DNA from: Pelagovum sp. HNIBRBA483
GTDB taxonomy: Bacteria > Pseudomonadota > Alphaproteobacteria > Rhodobacterales > Rhodobacteraceae
Length of the DNA: 64,000 bases
Assembly: GCF_040931995.1 (NCBI RefSeq)
Contig: NZ_CP162412.1
Span: 1,550,001 to 1,614,000 of the forward strand
Direction: 5' to 3'
Shown here: positions 15,806-27,253 of the stretch, piece after piece
Numbering within the stretch: position 1 is the stretch's first letter
Layout of the letters: the number at the start of each line of letters is the position of its first letter
The notes under the pieces: model-generated
The model's database searches: none
What the model was told of the DNA's origin: nothing
What the model saw: only the letters and a program-made list of their open reading frames with translations
Position numbers and translations under genes: made by a program

Positions 15806-15938
15806 CGGCTTCCTTGGCGTTTTGCGCTGGGGTTATACGGTAATTCGTCCTCACATAGGGCGCGCTGTTCACGGGTGGCTTTGGCCGAAACGCTCCGCAA
15901 GGGGGACCCTAGAGACGCGGAAAATGAAGGAATAACAT

Positions 15939-16547
15939 ATGTTTGCGGTTCTTAAGACCGGTGGCAAGCAGTACCGGGTCGCTTCGGGCGACGTGCTGCG
16001 TGTCGAGAAACTGGCCGCCGATGCTGGCGACAAGATCCAGTTCAACGAGATTCTCATGGTTGGTTCCACGGTTGGCGCACCCTTCGTTGAAGGTGCTGGC
16101 GTTCAGGCCGAGGTCATCGACCAGATCAAAGGCGAGAAGCTGATCAACTTCGTTAAGCGTCGTCGTAAGCACTCGTCCAAGCGGACCAAGGGCCACCGTC
16201 AGAAGCTGACGCTGGTGCGCATCACGGACATCCTCGAAAAGGGTGCAGACAAGTCCGGCGTTAAAGCCGCTGTTGGTGCGGGTTCGGTTGCTGGCGTTGC
16301 TGCTGCTGCCGCTGCGCCGAAGAAAGCCGCGCCGGCGAAGGCCGCTGCTGCGCCGAAGGCAGAAGCTGCTGCATCCGCTGCTGACGACCTGAGCCAGATC
16401 ACTGGTGTTGGTCCGGCAGCTGTGAAGAAGCTGAACGCCGCTGGCATCACCACCTTCGCACAATTGGCAGCTGCCGATGCGGAGACTGTGGAAAGCGCGA
16501 AAATCAAGCCCGAGTGGGTTGAACAGGCCAAAGAACTGGCCAAGTAA
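15939..16547 (+). CDS. rplU: 50S ribosomal protein L21 with C-terminal extension
   Basis: The first 100 residues are standard L21 (FAVLKTGGKQYRVASGDVLR, later KRRRKHSSKRTKGHRQKLT), which binds 23S rRNA in the large subunit. Normal L21 is about 103 aa; here the protein has 202. The extra part is an Ala/Lys/Pro-rich linker (about 108-148) and then a helix-hairpin-helix-like domain (LSQITGVGPAAVKKLNAAGI), similar to nucleic-acid-binding tails. I recall such tails in Roseobacter-group L21. rpmA follows after 21 bases. Confidence 0.95.
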   Translation: MFAVLKTGGKQYRVASGDVLRVEKLAADAGDKIQFNEILMVGSTVGAPFVEGAGVQAEVIDQIKGEKLINFVKRRRKHSSKRTKGHRQKLTLVRITDILEKGADKSGVKAAVGAGSVAGVAAAAAAPKKAAPAKAAAAPKAEAAASAADDLSQITGVGPAAVKKLNAAGITTFAQLAAADAETVESAKIKPEWVEQAKELAK

Positions 16548-16568
16548 GCGAAGGCAAGGAGAGAGACT

Positions 16569-16838
16569 ATGGCACATAAAAAAGCAGGCGGTTCCTCCCG
16601 TAACGGTCGCGACAGCGCAGGCCGTCGCCTTGGCGTGAAGAAGTTCGGCGGCGAAGCCGTTCTTCCGGGGAACATCATCATGCGTCAGCGCGGCACCAAG
16701 ATGTGGCCGGGCGAGGGCGTTGGCATGGGCAAGGATCACACGATCTTTGCAACTGTCGAAGGCCAAGTGAAATTCCACAAAGGCCTCAAGCAGCGCACCT
16801 TTATTTCGGTTCTCCCAGTGGCGGAGGCCGCTGAGTAA
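16569..16838 (+). CDS. rpmA: 50S ribosomal protein L27
   Basis: An 89-aa protein with the full L27 signature: [20 protein letters not shown] at the N-terminus, whose tail reaches the peptidyl-transferase centre. No N-terminal leader that would need cleavage is present. It is cotranscribed with rplU and followed by a hairpin terminator. Confidence 0.97.
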   Translation: MAHKKAGGSSRNGRDSAGRRLGVKKFGGEAVLPGNIIMRQRGTKMWPGEGVGMGKDHTIFATVEGQVKFHKGLKQRTFISVLPVAEAAE

Positions 16839-16865
16839 GCCGAACCTTCACAAGGCATCACATTG

Positions 16866-16895
16866 GGGGGATCGGCGAGAGCCGGTCCCCCTATC
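16866..16895 (+). terminator. Terminator after rplU-rpmA
   Basis: GGGGGATCGGC pairs with GCCGGTCCCCC around a GAGA tetraloop (16866-16891). The T-run behind it is weak, but the stem is strong and sits where the ribosomal operon should end. Confidence 0.65.
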
Positions 16896-17002
16896 TCGTT
16901 TTACGATACCTACATAAATTGTTGATGATGACCGTTTAGAGGAGAGCGGGCTTCATCCGGGGAAATTAAGAATCCCCGAAAAGTTGTTGAGGAGGAGCAA
17001 CA

Positions 17003-17539
17003 ATGTTGCAGGAACATATCATCGTGCAGCCGGTCATTGAAACGGCGCGCTTTGTCTTGCGGCCGCCGCGCGTTTCGGATGCAGGGCTGATCGCGACGCA
17101 TAGCGGTGACGCGCGGGTGGCCAAAGGCACGCGGTCGATCCCCCATCCTCTGCCGCCGGGGGCGACGGAGGCGTTTATCGCCAAGGCGCTGGATGACAAG
17201 CGTGACGAGGATGTTTGGGTGATAGACGGTACCACCAAGGCGCATGCCGAGGTGATGGGCGTGATCAGCCTGCTGCGGCTCGACCGTGACCAATCGCAGA
17301 TCGGCTATTGGGTGGCGCCGGCATTCTGGAACGCAGGTATCGCGACCGCTGCCGTGACCGCGCTGTTGGAGGCGAACCCGCATCAGGCGGACCGGACTTT
17401 TGCCGAAGTCTTCCAAGATAACCCGGGCTCGGCGCGTGTGCTGACCAATTGCGGTTTTGACTATCTGGGCGATGCAGAGGCGTTTTCGGTGGCGCGTAAC
17501 AGCACTGTCCCAACCTGGACTTATACACGAAAGATGTGA
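17003..17539 (+). CDS. GNAT acetyltransferase (RimJ/RimL type), copy 1
   Basis: A 178-aa acetyl-CoA-dependent N-acetyltransferase. Features are ETARFVLRPPRVSDA at the N-terminus, IGYWVAPAFWNAGIATAAVTALL as the acetyl-CoA-binding region and NPGSARVLTNCGF near the end. The RimJ/RimL group acetylates protein N-termini or small amines; the substrate cannot be told. The ribosome site GAGGAGG fixes the start. Second and third relatives follow immediately. Confidence 0.85.
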   Translation: MLQEHIIVQPVIETARFVLRPPRVSDAGLIATHSGDARVAKGTRSIPHPLPPGATEAFIAKALDDKRDEDVWVIDGTTKAHAEVMGVISLLRLDRDQSQIGYWVAPAFWNAGIATAAVTALLEANPHQADRTFAEVFQDNPGSARVLTNCGFDYLGDAEAFSVARNSTVPTWTYTRKM

Positions 17540-17542
17540 GCA

Positions 17543-18050
17543 ATGCGTGACACTCTGATCACCGGGCGCCTCACTCTCCGGCCCCCGGTGGCGGAGGATG
17601 CGGATGCTTTGACAGCAGCGATTAATGACTGGGAGGTCGTGCGCTGGCTGTCCGTGGTGCCTTACCCTTATACCCGTGAAGATGCTGTCTGGTTCCTCGG
17701 CGAATGCGTCGCGGGGCGGGAGGACAGCCTTGCCATTTGCGATGCGGATGGCCTGTGCGGGATGATCGGGACGACCGAGACTGGTCTTGGCTATTGGCTG
17801 GCGCGGCGCGTGTGGGGGCGTGGATATGCGGCAGAAGCGGCCCGGGCGGTATTGGGTGCGTATTTTGCCGACAGGGCGAATGACGCGATCCAGTCTGGTT
17901 ATTTCATCGAAAATGAGCGCTCTGGCGCAGTTTTGCGGAAGGTGGGGTTCGTCGATGTTGGCGCGAAAACCTTGCCTTGCCGTGCGCAGGGGCGGGATAT
18001 GGCGAGCCGCGACATGCTGCTGACCCGCGAGAGATGGGAGGCGCTTCAGC

Positions 18051-18067
<17 letters not shown>
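17543..18067 (+). CDS. GNAT acetyltransferase, copy 2
   Basis: A 174-aa member of the same RimJ/RimL-like group: TGRLTLRPPVAEDADAL, LGYWLARRVWGRGYAAEAARAVL and NERSGAVLRKVGF. It begins three bases after copy 1 and overlaps copy 3 by 17 bases, so the three are translated from one transcript. Sequence difference between the copies points to old duplication and separate substrates. Confidence 0.85.
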
Positions 18068-20730
<2,663 letters not shown>

Positions 20731-20748
20731 AAGACGGGGAGAGGCAGA

Positions 20749-22011
20749 ATGAGCGACACAGATATTGCAGCGATGATGCAGGAAATTGGCGCGAAGGCGC
20801 GGGAGGCGGCGGCAGAGCTGGCCTTTGCCAGTGCCGAGCGCAAGCACGCGGCGCTGATCGGGGCGGCGGAGGCTGTTTGGAAGGCGCGGGCGCAGATCAT
20901 CGAGGCGAATACGCTTGATCTGGACTATGGGCGGGAAAAGGGGCTGAGCCCCGCGATGATGGACCGCTTGATGCTGGATGAGGACCGCATTCGCGGCATC
21001 GTGGACGGGTTGCGTACGGTTGCCGAGCAGCGAGATCCCGTGGGCGAGACGATCACCGAATGGGATATGGCCTCGGGTCTGCATATTCAGCGGGTGCGGA
21101 CGCCTTTGGGCGTGGTCGGCGTGATCTACGAGAGCCGCCCGAATGTCACCGCCGATGCGGGCGCGCTTTGCCTGAAATCAGGTAACGCGGTGATTTTGCG
21201 CGGGGGATCGGAGAGCTTCCATTCCTCCGGTGCGATCCATGCCTGCCTTGTGCAAGGGCTGAAATCTGCCGGCCTGCCGGAAGCGGCGATTCAGCTGGTG
21301 CCGACGCGGGACCGTGCGGCGGTGGCGGAGATGCTGCGCGCGGTGGAGCATATTGACGTGATCGTGCCGCGTGGCGGTAAAGGGCTTGTTGGCCTCGTGC
21401 AGCGGGAGGCGCGGGTGCCTGTTTTCGCGCATCTGGAAGGGATTTGCCATGTTTACGCGGATGGCGATGCCGATTTGGAGAAAGCGCGGCGCGTGGTGCT
21501 GAATGCCAAGACCCGCCGGACGGGGATTTGCGGTGCTGCGGAATGCCTGCTGATTGATCAGGACTTCTACGACAAGCATGGCGCGGTGTTGGTGCAAGAC
21601 CTGCTCGATGCCGGTGTTGAGGTGCGGGGCGATGGCGCGTTGGCGGAGATCGTTGGCGTTGTTGCCGCCACTGACGATGATTTCGGCAAGGAGTTCCTCG
21701 ACAAGATCATCGCGGCGAAGATCGTCGATGGTGTGGACGGGGCGATTGCGCATATCCGGCGTTATGGCTCGAACCATACTGAGGCGATCCTGACGGAGAA
21801 TGACGCCACGGCGGCGCGGTTCTTCGAGCGGATTGATAGCGCGATCCTGATGCGCAATGCCTCGACCCAGTTCGCTGATGGTGGTGAGTTTGGCATGGGC
21901 GCTGAGATCGGTATTGCCACTGGCAAGATGCATGCGCGGGGGCCGGTTGGTGCGGAACAGCTGACGAGCTTCAAGTATCTTGTCACCGGCGACGGCACCT
22001 GCCGCCCGTAA
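20749..22011 (+). CDS. proA: Gamma-glutamyl phosphate reductase
   Basis: A 420-aa NADPH-dependent reductase of the aldehyde dehydrogenase superfamily, second enzyme of proline synthesis. Typical segments are [31 protein letters not shown] and the catalytic Cys in [13 protein letters not shown]. It begins 18 bases after proB with GGGGAGAGG as ribosome site. No regulatory structure is seen between the two. Confidence 0.96.
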   Translation: MSDTDIAAMMQEIGAKAREAAAELAFASAERKHAALIGAAEAVWKARAQIIEANTLDLDYGREKGLSPAMMDRLMLDEDRIRGIVDGLRTVAEQRDPVGETITEWDMASGLHIQRVRTPLGVVGVIYESRPNVTADAGALCLKSGNAVILRGGSESFHSSGAIHACLVQGLKSAGLPEAAIQLVPTRDRAAVAEMLRAVEHIDVIVPRGGKGLVGLVQREARVPVFAHLEGICHVYADGDADLEKARRVVLNAKTRRTGICGAAECLLIDQDFYDKHGAVLVQDLLDAGVEVRGDGALAEIVGVVAATDDDFGKEFLDKIIAAKIVDGVDGAIAHIRRYGSNHTEAILTENDATAARFFERIDSAILMRNASTQFADGGEFGMGAEIGIATGKMHARGPVGAEQLTSFKYLVTGDGTCRP

Positions 22012-22014
22012 ACC

Positions 22015-22614
22015 TTAGAAGGTGAGCTGGATACCTCCGTCCTGCATGGTCAGGGTGGGGGTGATGCCTGCTGCCGCCAAGCTGAGGCCGAGTAGCAGGA
22101 AATGCACATCCGCGGCGCGTGGCGGGGGATCTGCGCTTTCTGGTGACAGGACATGGTGCCAAAGCGCGTCAATATCGCTGCGCAGGGGGCCGTCGGCTTG
22201 CAGATGGAACTGCCCGTGAGTGGCACTTGCGCTGACCGTGACCGTGCCGCCGCGTGGCAGGCATGTTTCGGCACAAAGCAGGGCGAGGCTGATCTTTTTT
22301 GCCGCGTCCATTGTGGCTGCCTCGATCTCAAGCGTTAGATTTATGCGGCGTTCTGCAAGGTGGGCGGCAAGGGTATTGTTCAGGCGCCCCATGGGGCATG
22401 GGGCCGCGCCGCCAGCGCCGAAAGCGAGGCGAAAAAGCTCGATCCGCGTCAAAGCGGCATTTGTCGATTGCCGGATAAGCCCCATCTCTGGTCCTGAGAG
22501 GCGCATTGTCATGGCGATCAGTTCCAACCCGTTATCGACGGCGCCGATGGGGCTGATAAGATCGTGGCAAATGCGCGAGGCAATAAGTGCGGGAAGTGTT
22601 TGGTAATCTGACAT
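22015..22614 (-). CDS. chpT: Histidine phosphotransferase, ChpT family
   Basis: A 199-aa protein that in alphaproteobacteria passes phosphate from CckA to CtrA and CpdR, linking cell cycle, motility and gene-transfer-agent control. The phosphorylated His lies in SRICHDLISPIGAVDNGLEL (His about 15). The C-terminal half has a degenerate ATPase-like fold, as in ChpT. The ATG at 22614 gives this N-terminus; the open frame reaching 22722 is not needed. It is convergent with proA and divergent from the DUF3553 gene, with only 19 bases between starts. Confidence 0.88.
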   Translation of the reverse strand: MSDYQTLPALIASRICHDLISPIGAVDNGLELIAMTMRLSGPEMGLIRQSTNAALTRIELFRLAFGAGGAAPCPMGRLNNTLAAHLAERRINLTLEIEAATMDAAKKISLALLCAETCLPRGGTVTVSASATHGQFHLQADGPLRSDIDALWHHVLSPESADPPPRAADVHFLLLGLSLAAAGITPTLTMQDGGIQLTF

Positions 22615-22633
22615 AAGCAATCTGAGGTAAAAA

Positions 22634-22825
22634 ATGAATGAATTGAATGCGATCCTTGAGCCGGGGATGCTGGTGCGCCATCCGGACCGCCCAGATTGGG
22701 GGGTAGGACAGGTGCAATCCAATATCGGCGGCCGGATTACGGTGAATTTCAGGGAGGAGGGGAAAGTTGTGATTGAGGGATCTCGCGTGCTCCTCCTGCC
22801 GGTGATGGATGCCGGTTCAACCTAA
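22634..22825 (+). CDS. DUF3553 family protein
   Basis: A 63-aa protein with the pattern ILEPGMLVRHPDRPDWGVGQ then GRITVNFREEGK, a small beta-rich fold like those in CarD/UvrD tails that bind RNA polymerase or DNA. Function in free-standing form is unknown. Divergent from chpT; both promoters must overlap or lie inside the other gene. Confidence 0.8.
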   Translation: MNELNAILEPGMLVRHPDRPDWGVGQVQSNIGGRITVNFREEGKVVIEGSRVLLLPVMDAGST

Positions 22826-22929
22826 AGTAGATATTGTGAATATTCTGTCAACGAAAGCATGCGGCAGCAGGGCTTGAACGCCGCAATGCAGCCGCCTATA
22901 GCGCTGTTCAGAAGGAAAACCCGATTATT

Positions 22930-23703
22930 ATGACCGCGCATACCAGCACATATGTCGTTCGTTTCGCCCGTGATGAGGCGGATCTACGCGCGGCGCAACG
23001 GCTGCGCTATCGGGTTTTCGTTGAGGAACTGGGCGGAACGGGGCCACTTGTCGATCATGACGCGCGGCTTGAAGCGGATGCGCTTGATCCGTTCTTCGAC
23101 CATTTGCTGCTGATCGATCCGACAAGGCCTACTGGTGATCATGTTGTGGGTGCCTACCGTTTGCTGCGTGGTGAACGCGCGGCCGAGGCGGGGGGGTTCT
23201 ATTCAGGGTCGGAATACGATCTGTCGCCGCTCATTGCCGGCGGCCGTAAGCTGTTGGAATTGGGGCGGTCCTGCCTTGACCCAGCGCATCGGGGTGGATT
23301 GGCGATGTATCACCTGTGGTCCGCGCTTGCAGCTTATGTGACCGAACAGGAAATTGATATTTTGTTTGGGGTGGCGAGCTTTCGCGGGGCGGACATAATG
23401 GCTCATGCGCAGGCTTTGACGCTGTTGCACCAGCGGCATCTGGCGCCAGCGGACCTGCGGGTGCGGGCGCGCGATGAGGTCTATATGGCGATGGACTTGG
23501 TGCCTGGTGCACAACTGGAACCGCGCAAGGCGATGCTGGAGACGCCTGCGTTGATAAAAGCCTACCTAAAGCTGGGCGGCTTCGTCGGCGAGGGCGCGTT
23601 TGTTGATGCCGAGTTCAACACGACAGATGTGTGCCTCATCCTAGATACCGCGCGGATGAACGCGGCGCAGAAGGCGATCTACACACGGGAGCAGAGAGGA
23701 TGA
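22930..23703 (+). CDS. olsB: Ornithine lipid synthase, N-acyltransferase OlsB
   Basis: A 257-aa GNAT-fold acyltransferase that attaches a 3-hydroxy fatty acid from acyl carrier protein to ornithine, forming lyso-ornithine lipid. Segments typical of the OlsB group are RLRYRVFVEELGG, LLELGRSCLDPAHRGG and a conserved FGVASFRGAD. It acts at the inner membrane surface. It overlaps olsA by four bases (ATGA), the usual order of the pathway. Confidence 0.9.
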   Translation: MTAHTSTYVVRFARDEADLRAAQRLRYRVFVEELGGTGPLVDHDARLEADALDPFFDHLLLIDPTRPTGDHVVGAYRLLRGERAAEAGGFYSGSEYDLSPLIAGGRKLLELGRSCLDPAHRGGLAMYHLWSALAAYVTEQEIDILFGVASFRGADIMAHAQALTLLHQRHLAPADLRVRARDEVYMAMDLVPGAQLEPRKAMLETPALIKAYLKLGGFVGEGAFVDAEFNTTDVCLILDTARMNAAQKAIYTREQRG

Positions 23704-24539
23704 GCGTCACTTGGGACAAGGCGGAGGTGCCTGATCCGGTTAAAGTGGGGCCGATGGGATGGCTTCGGGCGGTGCTGAAAGGCATACCGCTGGGGATTGT
23801 GACCTTCGGCTGCTTGCTGATCCTGCTGCTGGTGCGTTTGATTGAGCAACCGCTCTATGGGGCGCGGCGCCCTGTGACGCCGTTTATCACGCAGTTCGTC
23901 TGTACTTCGGCCTTTCGTATCATGGGCATTCGACACCGGATTGAGGGCGATATCATGCGCGGGCCGGGGGCGATCGTGGCGAACCATTCGAGTTGGCTGG
24001 ATATTTTCGCGCTGAATGCCCGCAAGCGGATTTACTTCGTATCCAAGGCCGAAGTGGCGAGCTGGCCGGGGATCGGCTGGCTGGCGCGGGCAACGGGGAC
24101 AGTCTTCATCCGCCGGAACCCGAAGGAGGCGCATGAGCATGTGGATGTGTTCCGCAAGCGGCTGAAACTGGGGCATAAGCTGTTGTTCTTTCCTGAAGGG
24201 ACATCGACGGACGGGCGGCGGGTGCTGCCGTTCAAGCCGACCCTTTTCGCGGCATTTTTCGATGATGATCTACGCGACACGCTGAGCATACAGCCTGTTT
24301 CGGTGATTTATCGTGCGGCTGTGGGGGCGGATGCGCGGCAATATGGCTGGTGGGGCGATATGAGCTTTGGCCGCCATTTGCTGGAGACATTGAGCGCACC
24401 AAAGCATGGATCGGTCACGATCCGTTATCATGCGCCTGTGCGGGTGGCTGACTTCAAGGACCGGAAGGTTTTGGCGCGGCATCTCGAAGCCGAGGTGCGG
24501 CGCGGCTTTGAGGAAGCGGGGCTTTTGGAAGCCGAGTAG
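23700..24539 (+). CDS. olsA: Lyso-ornithine lipid O-acyltransferase OlsA
   Basis: A 279-aa PlsC-type acyltransferase that adds the second acyl chain to ornithine lipid. The catalytic motif NHSSWLD is at residues 95-101 and the glycerolipid-binding motif FPEGTS follows in the middle. One N-terminal membrane helix (about 30-50: IVTFGCLLILLLVRLI) anchors it. The start at 23700 is coupled to olsB. These two genes are enough for phosphorus-free membrane lipid synthesis. Confidence 0.9.
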   Translation: MSVTWDKAEVPDPVKVGPMGWLRAVLKGIPLGIVTFGCLLILLLVRLIEQPLYGARRPVTPFITQFVCTSAFRIMGIRHRIEGDIMRGPGAIVANHSSWLDIFALNARKRIYFVSKAEVASWPGIGWLARATGTVFIRRNPKEAHEHVDVFRKRLKLGHKLLFFPEGTSTDGRRVLPFKPTLFAAFFDDDLRDTLSIQPVSVIYRAAVGADARQYGWWGDMSFGRHLLETLSAPKHGSVTIRYHAPVRVADFKDRKVLARHLEAEVRRGFEEAGLLEAE

Positions 24540-24594
24540 AGGCGCGGTTGCGAATTCGCTATGCGGAACGCGCGGCGGGCCGTAAGCTCAGCCG

Positions 24595-25368
24595 ATGACA
24601 GGCATCGAACACCAAAAAGGCAGCATCGTACGCGGCGGGATCGCGTCTGCGGTGTTTTTGTTGGGCTTGCCCATCGTATCGGCGCGGGTCGCCTTCGGAC
24701 GGATGGACAGGGATGCGGCCTGCGCGGCCATTGCCGCACATTTTGGCCGGTTTCTGAAGCTATGCGGGGCGGAAGTTGTCGTTGAAGGCGATCTTCCGCA
24801 GGGGAATGGCGGCTATGTGCTGTGTTACAATGAAAGTTCGTTCGTGGATGTCGCCGCGTTTTGCGATGTGATGTGGCCCCATATCGACCGCGCGGCAGCG
24901 GCGGACCTTTATGCCTATATCCCGTTTGGCCGCAGAATGGCGCGGAAGGCGGCGATCGAAATGGTGCCGCGCGGCAATCGGGCTGGAACAGAGCGGCTGC
25001 TGGCGGAGGTCGTTGCGCGGGTGCGCGCTGGTGAGCGGCAGGCATGGGGTGGCGAGGGAAGGATTGCGGGGATTGACGGGGTTGGTCGGTTCAAGGTCGG
25101 GGCGAGCCTGTTGGCCATTCGCGCACAGGTGCCGGTGATTCCCGTGACGTTTTATGGTGGACATCAGATCATGCCGCTGGGCAGCTTGCGCGCGCGGGCG
25201 GGGCAAGTGCGTGTGCATTTTGGTGCGCCGATCGCCCCTGAGGGACTGACCGAGGAGGATGCGCGCGCGTTTGCCGACCGGCTACAAGCGGCGATAGCAG
25301 CGCGATACGCTGAAATGAAGGCCAGCGCCGCTGTTGTTGCTGTGGACGTTCCTGCGGTTCCGGCCTAG
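24595..25368 (+). CDS. PlsC-like acyltransferase lacking the catalytic histidine
   Basis: A 257-aa protein related to 1-acylglycerol-3-phosphate acyltransferases. The NHx4D motif reads NESSFVD (79-85), so glutamate replaces the catalytic His at position 80. The EGTR-like motif is also altered (GGEGRIAG). A possible N-terminal membrane segment lies at 13-32. Downstream pieces (VPVIPVTFYGGH, VRVHFGAPI) are still family-like. It may be a non-catalytic or differently acting relative. It follows olsBA and overlaps the convergent thiE-like gene by four bases. No clear ribosome site supports the ATG at 24595. Confidence 0.72.
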   Translation: MTGIEHQKGSIVRGGIASAVFLLGLPIVSARVAFGRMDRDAACAAIAAHFGRFLKLCGAEVVVEGDLPQGNGGYVLCYNESSFVDVAAFCDVMWPHIDRAAAADLYAYIPFGRRMARKAAIEMVPRGNRAGTERLLAEVVARVRAGERQAWGGEGRIAGIDGVGRFKVGASLLAIRAQVPVIPVTFYGGHQIMPLGSLRARAGQVRVHFGAPIAPEGLTEEDARAFADRLQAAIAARYAEMKASAAVVAVDVPAVPA

Positions 25369-25991
25369 CCCATCGCCGCGACAAGGCGGGAGAGGGCAGC
25401 GGCGGGGTTGTCCTGATCCCAGATGCCTTCGCCCAAGCCAAAGAAATCCGTCACCGGAGTGAATTCGGCGATCAGCGCTTCGGTCAGCGGGCCTTCGGCG
25501 ACGCAGGGCACTTCGATCATCATCGACCACCAGTCGAACAGTTCTTTTTCTGCCACTTCGCCCGTGCCGAGGGCGGTGGCGGCGATGGGGCCGAAGCTGA
25601 TGTAATCGGCGCCCAATTCGCCTGCTGTCATGCCGTCATGCCGGGAGTTGCCGCAGAAGGCACCGACAATAGCATCCTGACCGAGCGTTTTGCGAGTTTT
25701 GCCAACCGAGCGCGAGCCATCGGTGAGGTGCACACCGTCAAGGCCGAGGCGCTCGACGAGCTGCACATGGTTTTCGATCACCAGTGCGACATCGCGGGCA
25801 TGGGTCACTTCGCGGATCGCGTCGGCGGCTTTGGCGATGCGGTCCTCGTCGCGGGTGGCAAGGCCGAGGCGCACGCAAGCGATCTCGGTCGAATCGAGGC
25901 AGGCGGACAGATCGGGAAGGAAATGCGACAGCTCCAGTTCGGGCGGAGAAACCAGATAAATCTGCGGTTTTTCGACACTGTCCTGCGGCAT
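25365..25991 (-). CDS. Thiamine-phosphate synthase-like protein
   Basis: A 208-aa TIM-barrel protein of the ThiE/TenI group. Segments are ALVIENHVQLVERLGLDGVHLTDG, IVGAFCGNSRHDGMTAGELGADYISFGPI and a C-terminal FFGLGEGIW. ThiE joins HMP pyrophosphate and thiazole phosphate to thiamine phosphate. The usual substrate residues are only partly conserved (the common GxS-x-H motif reads CGNSRHD), so a variant role is possible. No TPP riboswitch fits in the short 59-base upstream gap. Start chosen at 25991. Confidence 0.78.
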   Translation of the reverse strand: MPQDSVEKPQIYLVSPPELELSHFLPDLSACLDSTEIACVRLGLATRDEDRIAKAADAIREVTHARDVALVIENHVQLVERLGLDGVHLTDGSRSVGKTRKTLGQDAIVGAFCGNSRHDGMTAGELGADYISFGPIAATALGTGEVAEKELFDWWSMMIEVPCVAEGPLTEALIAEFTPVTDFFGLGEGIWDQDNPAAALSRLVAAMG

Positions 25992-26050
25992 GATCTCGTC
26001 TTTCCTTTGGGCCGTTTGAGGCGGCGTATAGCGGGGAATTTCGGGCTTGG

Positions 26051-26383
26051 CTATGCCTTCGGCGGTAGGCTGCGAGCATAGGCGAGCGCCATGGTCAACC
26101 ATGCGGCGCGGCGGTCGTCATCGACCAGCGCGTCATCGCTGACATCGATAAAGCCGCCCATGCGCCTGCCGGTAAACATCATCGGGCCTGCCCCCTCGAT
26201 GGCGAGGGCATCGGCCTCAGCCTCCTTGCCGATGCGGAACATGCCGCCGCCCTGATGCACCCCACAGACCATGTGGCCGTCGAGCATGAAAGCGATACCG
26301 CCGAACATCTTCTTCTCGGAAATGCCGGCGACATCTGCGAGATCTTCGCGCATCAGTTCCGCCAGACCGGGATCATAGGCCAT
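26051..26383 (-). CDS. TfoX N-terminal domain protein
   Basis: A 110-aa protein with the TfoX/Sxy N-terminal fold: KKMFGGIAFMLDGHMVCGV and MGGFIDVSDDAL. The C-terminal domain of full TfoX is missing, as in many alphaproteobacterial single-domain relatives whose function is unknown. It is upstream of the thiE-like gene on the same strand. Confidence 0.85.
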   Translation of the reverse strand: MAYDPGLAELMREDLADVAGISEKKMFGGIAFMLDGHMVCGVHQGGGMFRIGKEAEADALAIEGAGPMMFTGRRMGGFIDVSDDALVDDDRRAAWLTMALAYARSLPPKA

Positions 26384-26450
26384 ATCTGTTGCTCCTTGCC
26401 TGTGGTGCTTGTGCAGCGTATCACGCGGCCGGTTTCATGTGAGGAAAAAG

Positions 26451-27191
26451 ATGCCAACCGGACAGCCGCAGCCAGCTTTTGTTTTGATCCGCCCGCAAAT
26501 GGGTGAGAATATCGGTGCCGCCGCGCGGGGGATGTGGAATTTCGGGTTGGACCGGATGCGGATCACCAGCCCGCGTGACGGTTGGCCGAACCCGAAGGCG
26601 GTGGCGATGGCGAGCGGTGCGGGGCGGCTCTTGGACGAGGCGCAGCTGTTCGAAACAACGGCGGATGCGGTGGCGGAGTGCCATTACGTTTATGCAACGA
26701 CCGCGCGGCCGCGCGGGCTGACCAAGCCGGTAATGAGCCCAGAAGCCGCGATGCGCGATGCCGCCGCGCGGATCGGACGGGGTGAGAAGGTCGCGGTGAT
26801 GTTTGGGCCGGAGCGCGCAGGCATGGAAAACGACGACATCGCGCGGGCCAATGCGATTATCTCGGTGCCGGTGAACCCTGAGTTTGCCTCGCTCAACCTT
26901 GCGCAATGTGTGCTGCTGACGGCCTATGAGTGGCGGCGGGCGAGCGCCGAGATTACGCATGAGCGGGTCGATATGGCGAGCGAATGGGCCGAGCAGATCG
27001 AGATCGAGAAACTGGCCGAACATTACGAAGGCACGCTTGAGGCGGCGGGCTTTTTCTTCCCTGAAACAAAAGCCGCCGGAATGAAGCAAAATCTGCGCAA
27101 CCTGTGGAGCCGGATGCCGCTGACCCGCGCCGATGTGCAGATGCTGCATGGGGTGATGCGTCAGATGGTCCGCTGGAAGGGGCGCGACTGA
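26451..27191 (+). CDS. trmJ: TrmJ-like tRNA 2'-O-methyltransferase (SpoU family)
   Basis: A 246-aa SPOUT RNA methyltransferase. N-terminal FVLIRPQMGENIGAAARGMWNFG, middle VAVMFGPERAGMENDDI and C-terminal VPVNPEFASLNLAQCVLLTAYEW form the trefoil-knot SAM site. TrmJ methylates the ribose at position 32 of tRNAs. The ATG at 26451 fits better than 26409. It stands alone between a divergent tfoX-like gene and ctaA. Confidence 0.86.
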   Translation: MPTGQPQPAFVLIRPQMGENIGAAARGMWNFGLDRMRITSPRDGWPNPKAVAMASGAGRLLDEAQLFETTADAVAECHYVYATTARPRGLTKPVMSPEAAMRDAAARIGRGEKVAVMFGPERAGMENDDIARANAIISVPVNPEFASLNLAQCVLLTAYEWRRASAEITHERVDMASEWAEQIEIEKLAEHYEGTLEAAGFFFPETKAAGMKQNLRNLWSRMPLTRADVQMLHGVMRQMVRWKGRD

Positions 27192-27253
27192 CGCTTGCCG
27201 CGACAGGGGGAGCGACATAGGTTCCCGACAAACATAGTTTAGGAGCAGGTTTG

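Noticed and set aside
25992-26050. TPP riboswitch before the thiE-like gene
   Set aside because: The gap is only 59 bases and lacks the conserved CTGAGA-type segment.
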